A stretch of 64,000 nucleotides of DNA from NCBI GenBank assembly GCA_964463485.1, contig CAYXDO010000013.1, forward strand, positions 45,494 through 109,493, written 5' to 3'. This document shows, one piece after another, positions 1 through 6,818 of the stretch. Every line of letters begins with the position of its first letter. The stretch's first letter is position 1. A model generated the notes under the pieces. That model saw only the letters and a list, made by a program, of their open reading frames with translations, ran no database searches and had not been told where the DNA came from. The translations under genes were made by a program, and so were the position numbers. The stretch comes from CAYXDO01 sp964463485 (lineage in GTDB: Bacteria; Myxococcota; Kuafuiibacteriia; Kuafuiibacteriales; Kuafuiibacteriaceae).

Positions 1-712
1 CCACCAAGTCCCAAACGGGAAAGGCGCGCCAAAGAAAGGAGCGCCAGAGCCCAATGCCTTCTCGCGCATCGCGACCCATCGACATGAACGGGGTTCGAGC
101 CAGCCATCGTCGCGCGTGACCTGCCACATAAGCGCATGGAGTGCCGAGGCTAGAGAGTCGGTCGAGCACGTCGGCGCCGAACCGAAGCCTCGAGACGACG
201 TCGAGGGGGAAGACGCGGAGCCGCCTAAACTCGGCGCCGAGGCAAGCCCGGGCAGCCACTCGATCGCGTTTCACGTTGAGATCGAAAGGAACGAGGTGCG
301 GCGCGCAAAGCGGGCGCGACACCGTCGCGACCACGCGGAGCTCCGTACGGATGGGTAGAGTTGGGTCCTCTCGGATCGCACGAGCGACGTTGGTCAACGG
401 ACCGATCGCGAGAATGGAGCTCCCGGAAGTTAGCTTTGCCATCCGAGTTGCGGCTGCGGGTCCACTCACCACGGGCACGTCGAGCTCGAACAAACTCACC
501 AGCGCTCGCGCGCAGCCCGCCGCCGTCGACGCGTCGGTGTTGCCGTCGACCGTCGAGATCCCGAGGACTCTGATCCGTCCTCGCCGAGCCAAGGAAAAGA
601 GAAACGCCAAAGCAAACCCGTCGTCGACGTCCCCGGCCGGCGCGCCCAACGCGACGTCGGTGTCGATCCAAATGTTGGGCTGACGGGTGACCGCACCGGG
701 CTTCGAGTCCAC
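1..712 (-). CDS. Nucleoside hydrolase (IUNH family), 3' end cut by window edge
   Basis: Predicted to hydrolyse the N-glycosidic bond of (deoxy)ribonucleosides for purine/pyrimidine salvage in the cytoplasm. No ATG is available. Reading from GTG at 712-710, just downstream of an in-frame TAG, gives WIDTD followed by DVDDGFALAF. This is the split form of the family's N-terminal calcium-binding DTD...DD motif. Further on come VDGNTDAST, VVSGP, the strong family signature ILAIGPLTNVARAIREDP, and FDLNVKRDRVAAR (family form: FN...DPEAA). The 237 visible codons have no stop and the C-terminal third lies beyond position 1. The eight-residue insertion between DTD and DD is unusual for the family. It is divergent from the cbb3 operon. 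Family assignment is firm; substrate is unknown. Confidence 0.85.
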   Translation of the reverse strand, partial: MDSKPGAVTRQPNIWIDTDVALGAPAGDVDDGFALAFLFSLARRGRIRVLGISTVDGNTDASTAAGCARALVSLFELDVPVVSGPAAATRMAKLTSGSSILAIGPLTNVARAIREDPTLPIRTELRVVATVSRPLCAPHLVPFDLNVKRDRVAARACLGAEFRRLRVFPLDVVSRLRFGADVLDRLSSLGTPCAYVAGHARRWLARTPFMSMGRDAREGIGLWRSFLWRAFPVWDLV

Positions 713-1029
713 GGGGACATACTACGATCGATCCCGAGCTGTGGCGAATCGTCGCGACTGACGCGACAAAATGCGATTTGATCTCGCTCAAGAATTTCGT
801 CGCTCGCGGCGTAGAATTGAGTTGCGCGGGCCTGCGACAATTCGCCGCAACTCGGTCGAAACGAGGAGTCTTGTGTTACGACCAACATCCTGCTGCGATA
901 CGACAAATCATGCAGACTCAGCGCGTCATGACGCACGGCTTGCGCAGGTTTTCGCCTGGCAGGGTCCCGACCGTCTGAGATCTAGGCTAGGCCAAAACTG
1001 GCCGCCCGCTTGCTAGAGAGCCCCCCCGG
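713..1029. other. Intergenic region between nucleoside hydrolase and cbb3 operon
   Basis: This 317-bp divergent spacer should hold the promoters of both flanking units. I see no convincing gene in it. Short open frames here are arginine-rich and lack ribosome binding sites. The only recognisable element is the FNR-like palindrome at 778-791. No clear Shine-Dalgarno sequence precedes the ccoNO ATG at 1030, which follows a run of seven C residues. Confidence 0.6.
778..791. promoter_or_regulatory. FNR/ANR-like operator upstream of cbb3 operon
   Basis: The sequence TTGAT-CTCG-CTCAA matches nine of the ten conserved positions of the Crp/FNR-family consensus TTGAT-N4-ATCAA. cbb3 oxidase operons are classically activated by FNR/ANR/FixK under low oxygen, so the position upstream of ccoNO makes sense. 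It lies 239 bp from the ATG, so the transcription start would have to be well upstream. The match is seen; function is inferred. Confidence 0.45.
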
Positions 1030-3261
1030 ATGACTACCACCGAAACGAACGTCGAGCGCTTTACCTACGACGATGACATCGTTCGGAAGTTCGTTGGCGC
1101 CACGGCCCTCTGGGGGATCGTGGCGACACTCGCAGGGCTAACGCTGGCCCTCGAGTTGTCATGGCCGAAGGCGAACGCCGACCTTGCCTACATTACCTTT
1201 GGACGACTCAGACCACTGCATACGAACGCGGCGATCTTCGCTTTCGCGGGGAACGCCATTTTCGCCGCCGTGTACTACTCCTCTCAGCGCCTGCTGAAAG
1301 CCAGACTCTTCAACGACACGCTCTCCATGCTCCACTTCTGGGGCTGGCAACTCATCATCGTGTGCGCCGCGGTGACTCTTCCGCTGGGAATCACTTCCGG
1401 AAAAGAGTACGCGGAGCTCGAGTGGCCAATCGACATTTTGATCGCGGTCGTGTGGGTGATTTTTGCGATCAACGTGTTCGGGACGATCGCCAAGCGACGC
1501 GAGCGCCACATCTACGTGGCGATTTGGTTCTACATCGCGAGCCTCGTAACCGTGGCCATTTTGCACATTTTCAACAGCCTGGCGGTGCCGGCGAGCTTCC
1601 TCAAGAGTTATTCGGTCTATGCGGGTGTGCAGGACGCATTCATGCAGTGGTGGTATGGGCACAACGCCGTCGCGTTCGTGCTCACGACGCCTTTCCTCGG
1701 GCTCATGTACTACTTCCTGCCGAAGGCCGCGAATCGGCCTGTATTCTCGTATCGACTCTCGATCCTCCACTTCTGGTCCTTGGTGTTCATTTACATCTGG
1801 GCCGGGCCTCACCACCTTCACTACACGGCGCTCCCCGAGTGGGCTTCGACGCTCGGCATGTTGTTCTCCTTGATGCTCTGGATGCCATCCTGGGGTGGCA
1901 TGATCAACGGGCTACTCACTCTTCGCGGAGCCTGGAATCGGGTAGCCGGAGACACGGTGCTCAAGTTCTTCGTGGTAGGTGTGACCTTCTACGGAATGTC
2001 GACCTTCGAGGGCCCGCTGCTCTCGATCAAGAGTGTGAACGCACTTTCGCACTATACCGACTGGACCATCGGCCACGTTCACGCCGGCGCCCTCGGCTGG
2101 AATGGCATGATGATCTTCGGCATGTTGTACTGGCTCGCGCCGCGGATCTTCCAAACCGAGCTCTGGTCGAAGAAGCTCGCCGAGCTCCACTTTTGGATCG
2201 GCACCGTCGGTATCCTCTTCTACGTGATCGCGATGTACACGGCGGGCATTACTCAGGGACTCATGTGGCGCGCGTTCGACGAGACCGGCCGCCTGCAGTA
2301 TCCCGACTTCATCGAGACGGTCGTTCAGCTCGCGCCGTTCTACTGGATCCGCCTGCTCGGTGGCACCATGTTCGTGACCGGAGCCATCCTCGGCGGCCTC
2401 AATGTCTTCATGACCTGGAAGGCCCGGCCGGCAACCTACACCGAGGACACTCAGGAAGCGCCCGCGCTGGCCGGTCCGGCACCGACCACCGTTCACGCGA
2501 CCGAGACCGGCCTCGCGTATTACATTCAGGGTCGATTCCACCGCCTCTGGGAGGCTCGGCCCCTGAAGTTCACGGTCTACACCGCCCTCGCGGTGATCGT
2601 GGCGTCTTTGTTCGAAGTGATTCCGACCTTCCTCATTCGCTCCAACGTGCCGACCATCGCGTCGGTCGCTCCGTACTCTCCGCTCGAGCTCTCCGGCCGC
2701 GAGACCTACATCGCCGAGGGCTGCTATAATTGCCACTCGCAGATGGTCCGACCGATGAGGCACGAGACCGAGCGCTATGGTGAGTACAGCAAGCCGGGTG
2801 AGTTCGTGTTCGACCACCCGTTTCAGTGGGGCTCCCGCCGAATCGGCCCGGACCTTCATCGCGTAGGCGGGAAGTATCCGCACCTTTGGCACGTGCGCCA
2901 CATGGAGGATCCGACCTCCACGACGCCCCAGTCGATCATGCCCAAGTATCCATGGCTCCTGAAGGACGACATCGACTTCGCGGCCGTCCAAAACAACGTC
3001 GATGCCATGGCGATGTTGGGTGTGCCGTACGGCGAGGCCGTCCAACGCGCGCCGACAATGGCCAAAGAGCAGGCGGCCAAGATCGCCCAAGAGATCGTCA
3101 CTCAGGGCGGTCCGGCCGGCCTCGAAGGCAAAAAGATCGTCGCGCTGATCGCGTATCTGCAGCGACTCGGAACGGATATCAAGAAAGCGGCTCCGCAGGG
3201 AACCCGCACTGAACCCCGCGCGGCGATCGAAGCCGGCGGTGCCCTTGGAGGTGGCCGATGA
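1030..3261 (+). CDS. ccoNO: cbb3-type cytochrome c oxidase, fused subunits I and II (CcoN-CcoO)
   Basis: Catalytic core of the high-affinity cbb3 terminal oxidase in the inner membrane. Residues 1 to about 480 are CcoN: a 12-TM haem-copper oxidase with ligand motifs RPLHTNAAIFAFAGN (low-spin haem b His), WWYGHNAVAF and GPHHLHYT (CuB) and DWTIGHVHAGALGWNG (haem b3/b His). Residues about 515-743 are CcoO: a membrane anchor, then the mono-haem cytochrome c motif EGCYNCHSQMVRP and GPDLHRVGGKYP. In most proteobacteria these are two proteins; here one 743-aa frame carries both with no stop between them. It is first in a chain of overlapping genes (ATGA overlap with ccoQ). Identity is certain; the fusion is read directly. 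Confidence 0.97.
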   Translation: MTTTETNVERFTYDDDIVRKFVGATALWGIVATLAGLTLALELSWPKANADLAYITFGRLRPLHTNAAIFAFAGNAIFAAVYYSSQRLLKARLFNDTLSMLHFWGWQLIIVCAAVTLPLGITSGKEYAELEWPIDILIAVVWVIFAINVFGTIAKRRERHIYVAIWFYIASLVTVAILHIFNSLAVPASFLKSYSVYAGVQDAFMQWWYGHNAVAFVLTTPFLGLMYYFLPKAANRPVFSYRLSILHFWSLVFIYIWAGPHHLHYTALPEWASTLGMLFSLMLWMPSWGGMINGLLTLRGAWNRVAGDTVLKFFVVGVTFYGMSTFEGPLLSIKSVNALSHYTDWTIGHVHAGALGWNGMMIFGMLYWLAPRIFQTELWSKKLAELHFWIGTVGILFYVIAMYTAGITQGLMWRAFDETGRLQYPDFIETVVQLAPFYWIRLLGGTMFVTGAILGGLNVFMTWKARPATYTEDTQEAPALAGPAPTTVHATETGLAYYIQGRFHRLWEARPLKFTVYTALAVIVASLFEVIPTFLIRSNVPTIASVAPYSPLELSGRETYIAEGCYNCHSQMVRPMRHETERYGEYSKPGEFVFDHPFQWGSRRIGPDLHRVGGKYPHLWHVRHMEDPTSTTPQSIMPKYPWLLKDDIDFAAVQNNVDAMAMLGVPYGEAVQRAPTMAKEQAAKIAQEIVTQGGPAGLEGKKIVALIAYLQRLGTDIKKAAPQGTRTEPRAAIEAGGALGGGR

Positions 3262-3440
3262 GTCTCACCGATCTGATGAGCGCACAGCGACTCGAGTCCT
3301 TCGCCGAGATTGGCATGATCATGTTCCTGGGAATTTTCATCGCAGTGGCTTGGAGGACCTTCGGGTCGCGCTCCGACGAGCTCGAAGCGGCTCGACTCCT
3401 TCCGCTCGCCGATGATGACCATCGCGGGAGCGTCAAATGA
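3258..3440 (+). CDS. ccoQ: cbb3 oxidase small subunit CcoQ
   Basis: A 60-aa single-TM protein that stabilises the cbb3 complex. The N-terminus is a short amphipathic stretch, then a membrane segment GMIMFLGIFIAVAWRTFG and an acidic tail containing RSDELEAARLLPLADDD. This is the usual CcoQ layout and length. The start overlaps the ccoNO stop as ATGA, and its stop overlaps the ccoP start in the same way, indicating translational coupling. Such short subunits diverge quickly, so the call rests on topology and position. Confidence 0.88.
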   Translation: MSLTDLMSAQRLESFAEIGMIMFLGIFIAVAWRTFGSRSDELEAARLLPLADDDHRGSVK

Positions 3441-4156
3441 GCGCGAAAAATGAAGATCCGCTCTTGAATCACGAGTACGACGGGATTCGCGAGTTCGACA
3501 ACCCGACCCCGGGATGGTGGAACTGGATATTTGCGATCACGGTCGTATTCTCGATCGGCTATGTCGCATACTACCACTTCGGATCTGGACCGTCCGTCGC
3601 CGCCGAATATGCGCTGGAGGTCTCGGAGCATCAGAAGCAGGCGCTGGAGCTCGCGGCAAAGTCGCCCTCCGTGACCGAGGAAGGGCTGCTCGCGCTGGCC
3701 ACGGACGCCGGGCGAATGCAGGCTTCCAAGGTCAAGTTCACGACGGTCTGCGCAGCGTGCCATGGTCAGAAGGGTGAAGGCTTGATCGGCCCGAACCTCA
3801 CGGACGGTTATTGGCTCAATAGCAAGGGTGACCTGATGGGCATCTATGGGACAGTGACCAAGGGCGTCGTCGAGAAGGGGATGCCTTCGTGGGAGAAGAT
3901 GTTCAAGCCCGAAGAGCTTCGGGACTTGGTCGCCTACGTGGGTTCCCTCCGAAACAGCAACATCCCTGGGAAGCCACCGCAGGGAGTGGGCCCGGATGGG
4001 TCGCCTGCGCCGGGATCAACTCCACTGCCGGGGCCCGCCCCGGCCGTGGGCACCGGCACGACGGCTGCAGTACCCCAGGAGACGGGCGCAACCGCTGCTG
4101 CCGTCCCCGAGGGGACGGCAACAGAGGCCGCGGCAGGTTTGGCTGCCGCACAGTGA
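3437..4156 (+). CDS. ccoP: cbb3 oxidase subunit III, mono-haem CcoP
   Basis: Membrane-anchored cytochrome c that delivers electrons to CcoO/CcoN. Residues 1-30 are a cytoplasmic leader with DNPTPGWWNW, the standard start of the CcoP N-terminal domain. Residues about 27-48 form the TM anchor. One haem c motif, CAACH, is at residues 105-109, followed by GPNLTDGYW and GMPSW, whose Met is the likely axial ligand. Canonical CcoP/FixP has two haem c motifs and about 290-310 residues; this protein has 239 residues and no second CxxCH. The last 60 residues are low-complexity Pro/Ala/Thr/Gly and look like a periplasmic tail. It overlaps ccoQ by ATGA and abuts ccoG. Confidence 0.93.
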   Translation: MSAKNEDPLLNHEYDGIREFDNPTPGWWNWIFAITVVFSIGYVAYYHFGSGPSVAAEYALEVSEHQKQALELAAKSPSVTEEGLLALATDAGRMQASKVKFTTVCAACHGQKGEGLIGPNLTDGYWLNSKGDLMGIYGTVTKGVVEKGMPSWEKMFKPEELRDLVAYVGSLRNSNIPGKPPQGVGPDGSPAPGSTPLPGPAPAVGTGTTAAVPQETGATAAAVPEGTATEAAAGLAAAQ

Positions 4157-5557
4157 GTGAGTATCGTGAGCATGACCGCGACGAAAAGCAGCGACAAACC
4201 AGAGCGCGTCCTGTCGACTCTCAATGACGACGGCACGCGCCGGTGGCTGGAGCCCAAGCTCGCGGTCGGCAAGTTCTTCTACGCACGAGGAGCTACCGCC
4301 GCGGTGCTCCTCGCCGTCTTCACGCTGATTCCGTTCCTGCGTGTCGCGGGTCGTCCGGTCATGCTCATCGATCTCCCGCGCCGAGAGCTCACGCTCTTCG
4401 GCAGCACCTTCATACCGACCGATACTCTCCTCCTCGGTTTGTTGCTCCTGACGATCTTCGTCGGCATTTTCTGGGTGACCGCCATGTTCGGTCGGGTCTG
4501 GTGCGGGTGGGCCTGTCCGCAGACCGTCTACATGGAGTATGTATTCCGCCCCATCGAGAAGCTCAGCAAAGTCATCGCAAAGAAGCTGAAGGCCCCTTCG
4601 GTCGCCTACGTTCGATTTCCGATTTTTGCGCTGTTGTCGGTGCACCTCGCCAACACGTTCCTCGCGTACTTCGTGGGTTCGGATTCGATCGCCAAGTGGG
4701 TTTGGGAGTCACCTGCTGCCCACCCTGCGCCCTTTACGGTCGTCGCGGTCGTCGCGGTCGCGATGTTCGTCGACTTCGCCTGGTTCAGGGAACAACTCTG
4801 TGTCGTCGCCTGCCCGTACGCGCGCCTGCAGGCCGCGCTGTTGGACCGGCAGTCTCTGATCGTGGGTTACGACGCCAAGCGCGGCGAACCTAGGGCGACT
4901 TTCAGAAAGAGCCTCAAGGTCGTCGAAGACCGACCGTCGGTGGGCGACTGCATCGAGTGCGGTGCCTGCACCAAGACGTGCCCGACCGGCATCGACATTC
5001 GCGATGGGCTGCAGCTCGAGTGTGTGGGTTGCGCGCAGTGCGTCGACGCTTGTAACAATATCATGGACAAGATCGGCAAGCCGCAGGGTCTCATTCGGTA
5101 CTCGTCCCAAGAGATCCTCGAGACAGGGATCCGGCGCATGCTGCGGCCGCGTGTCGTCATCTACCCGGCCATCATGGCCATCTTGTTGGCCGCGCTCTTC
5201 GTCGCGCTCCGGACCAAGGGCCCCACGGAGGTCACCGTCCTGCGAGGCATCGCAGCTCCGTTCGTAGTCATGGGGGACGAGATTCAAAACCAGATCCGAA
5301 TTCGAGTCCGCAACCGAGACTCGGTCGAAAAAGCCTTCCAGCTGTCCCTCGAAGGCTTCGACGGAGCCAAGCTCGTGTCCACGGAAAATCCTCTGACGGT
5401 GTCTCCGGGTGCGCTGGTGACGACGACCCTCTTCATCGTCGGGCCGAGGGCCGCATTCGAAGACGGGCGTCGAGAGGTCAAGTTCATCGTGACCAGCCCA
5501 GACGGACAACGCGTCGAGAAGAGCTACCGCTTGTTGGGACCGAAGGAGACCAAATGA
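4157..5557 (+). CDS. ccoG: Cytochrome c oxidase accessory protein CcoG (RdxA/FixG)
   Basis: Polytopic iron-sulfur membrane protein involved in copper handling for cbb3 assembly. Visible motifs are FGRVWCGWACPQTVYMEY, then two ferredoxin-type clusters: CIECGACTKTCP and CVGCAQCVDAC. A C-terminal Ig-like FixG domain follows (about residues 350-466). The GTG at 4157 directly abuts the ccoP stop. GTG 4166 or ATG 4172 in the same frame are alternative starts, with ATG 4172 giving a slightly shorter protein. Length (466 aa) fits the family. Confidence 0.95.
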   Translation: MSIVSMTATKSSDKPERVLSTLNDDGTRRWLEPKLAVGKFFYARGATAAVLLAVFTLIPFLRVAGRPVMLIDLPRRELTLFGSTFIPTDTLLLGLLLLTIFVGIFWVTAMFGRVWCGWACPQTVYMEYVFRPIEKLSKVIAKKLKAPSVAYVRFPIFALLSVHLANTFLAYFVGSDSIAKWVWESPAAHPAPFTVVAVVAVAMFVDFAWFREQLCVVACPYARLQAALLDRQSLIVGYDAKRGEPRATFRKSLKVVEDRPSVGDCIECGACTKTCPTGIDIRDGLQLECVGCAQCVDACNNIMDKIGKPQGLIRYSSQEILETGIRRMLRPRVVIYPAIMAILLAALFVALRTKGPTEVTVLRGIAAPFVVMGDEIQNQIRIRVRNRDSVEKAFQLSLEGFDGAKLVSTENPLTVSPGALVTTTLFIVGPRAAFEDGRREVKFIVTSPDGQRVEKSYRLLGPKETK

Positions 5558-6066
5558 ACCCATCCCCAGACTTGCCCGAAGGCTCGAACTCACCCAACAA
5601 GGGCCTACTCTACGCAGCGATCCCGGTCGGATTGATCGTGGCGAGTGTGGTGGGCAACTTCGTCATGATTCGAATCGCGACCGCCGATCCTGCGTTTTCG
5701 GTGGAGCGAGACTACTACCAGAAAGCAGTCAACTGGGACCAGGAGATGGCGCAGGCTGAATTGAATCGAAAGCTCGGCTACTCCTTTCGGCTCGAAGAGA
5801 AACGCGTCGGGGAGGACGTCGACTTGGCCATCGTGCTCGTCGATTCGGTCGGCAAACCCATCGCGGGTGCCGAAGTCAGCGGTGAGGCCTTTCCGAACGC
5901 GCGCGCCATGAACATCACGACGCTCGGGGTCCAGTCCGATGGACTCGTGCACCGCGCGCGCATCGCGCACGCTCGCCCAGGCGTGTGGGAGCTTCGCTTG
6001 GAGGCCAAAGTGGCCGGCCAAAAGTTCACGGCAACGGAGCGGCGGGAGCTCGGGGGCGGTACTTGA
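5554..6066 (+). CDS. ccoH: FixH/CcoH family cbb3 assembly protein
   Basis: Assembly factor that associates with the cbb3 complex and CcoI. It has one N-terminal TM segment (about residues 23-45, IPVGLIVASVVGNFVMIRIA), then the family motif SVERDYYQKAVNWDQEM. The periplasmic beta-rich domain ends in KVAGQKFTATERRELG. At 170 aa it matches FixH length. It overlaps ccoG by ATGA, and its TGA stop overlaps the next gene's TTG start. Confidence 0.92.
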   Translation: MNPSPDLPEGSNSPNKGLLYAAIPVGLIVASVVGNFVMIRIATADPAFSVERDYYQKAVNWDQEMAQAELNRKLGYSFRLEEKRVGEDVDLAIVLVDSVGKPIAGAEVSGEAFPNARAMNITTLGVQSDGLVHRARIAHARPGVWELRLEAKVAGQKFTATERRELGGGT

Positions 6067-6818
6067 CGAGTCTGATCCTCGCGGTCTTGTCTGCCAGCCT
6101 ACTCGGGAGCCTTCACTGCGCAGCCATGTGTGGTGGCCTGGTGGGGTTCGCAGCGGCCAACGGAGGATCGGCCTCGGCCTATCACGCGGCTCGATGGGCG
6201 GCCTACGCGGCGATGGGTGGGGCCGCCGGCGCCCTCGGCCAACTCATCAACCACGCCGGCCTTCGCGCCGACGTCGCCGGGCTCGCCGCTTTTCTCGGGG
6301 GCACCCTCATGGTCGCGCTCGGCCTCGGCCGAGCGATCGCCTTCTTCTCTCGACGATCGCAGCTCGTCGACCTCCGGCGTCGGCCAAGAAATAGGCTGAG
6401 CGAGTTGCTCGTCCACGTCTCCACGACCCTCGCCCGCCGCGCGTCCAGACTCTCTCCCCGGGTTCGCGCGGTGACGCTGGGCCTCACCAGCGCGCTCCTT
6501 CCGTGCGGATGGCTTTGGGCCTTCGTCGCGACCGCGGCCGCGACCGGCTCGTCCTTCGCAGGCGCCGTTCTGATGAGCGCGTTCTGGGCCGGAACTCTCC
6601 CGGTTCTGATTGGGGTCGGTTTTGGCGTCGACCGGCTCGTCGGAAAGCTTCGCCGACACGTCCCAGTAGCTTCCGCCGTCGCGCTCGTCGCCGCCGGGTT
6701 GTTCACCATCTTCCATCGGGTCGAGGTCGAGTACTCCGCTTCACCGTCGCAGGCTCGCTTCGCTCGCCGCGGTTCACCGATCTCCCAATCGAGCGAGGAC
6801 ACATGTCATCGTCCGTAG
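6063..6818 (+). CDS. TauE/SafE (DsbD_2-like) membrane protein of the cbb3 cluster
   Basis: A 251-aa polytopic membrane protein with the hallmark GSLHCAAMCGGLVG near the N-terminus and the repeat-like second half TSALLPCGWLWAF. Paired Cys-containing motifs in TM1 and TM4 are typical of the DsbD_2/UreH-like family that accompanies cbb3 operons and is thought to aid copper or haem-protein maturation. I chose TTG at 6063 because it overlaps the ccoH stop (TTGA), as at the other joints of this operon, and gives a clean hydrophobic N-terminus. The upstream in-frame ATG at 5985 would add a hydrophilic extension inside ccoH. The end overlaps ccoI by 16 bp. The exact role is inferred. Confidence 0.85.
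   Translation: MTSLILAVLSASLLGSLHCAAMCGGLVGFAAANGGSASAYHAARWAAYAAMGGAAGALGQLINHAGLRADVAGLAAFLGGTLMVALGLGRAIAFFSRRSQLVDLRRRPRNRLSELLVHVSTTLARRASRLSPRVRAVTLGLTSALLPCGWLWAFVATAAATGSSFAGAVLMSAFWAGTLPVLIGVGFGVDRLVGKLRRHVPVASAVALVAAGLFTIFHRVEVEYSASPSQARFARRGSPISQSSEDTCHRP

Noticed and set aside
225..791. 188-aa minus-strand frame rich in Arg
   Set aside because: It is a different frame of the nucleoside hydrolase, whose motifs are read cleanly from the GTG at 712.
771..1016. 81-aa plus-strand frame upstream of ccoNO
   Set aside because: Arg/Ser-rich, no ribosome binding site, spans the regulatory spacer and the FNR-like box.
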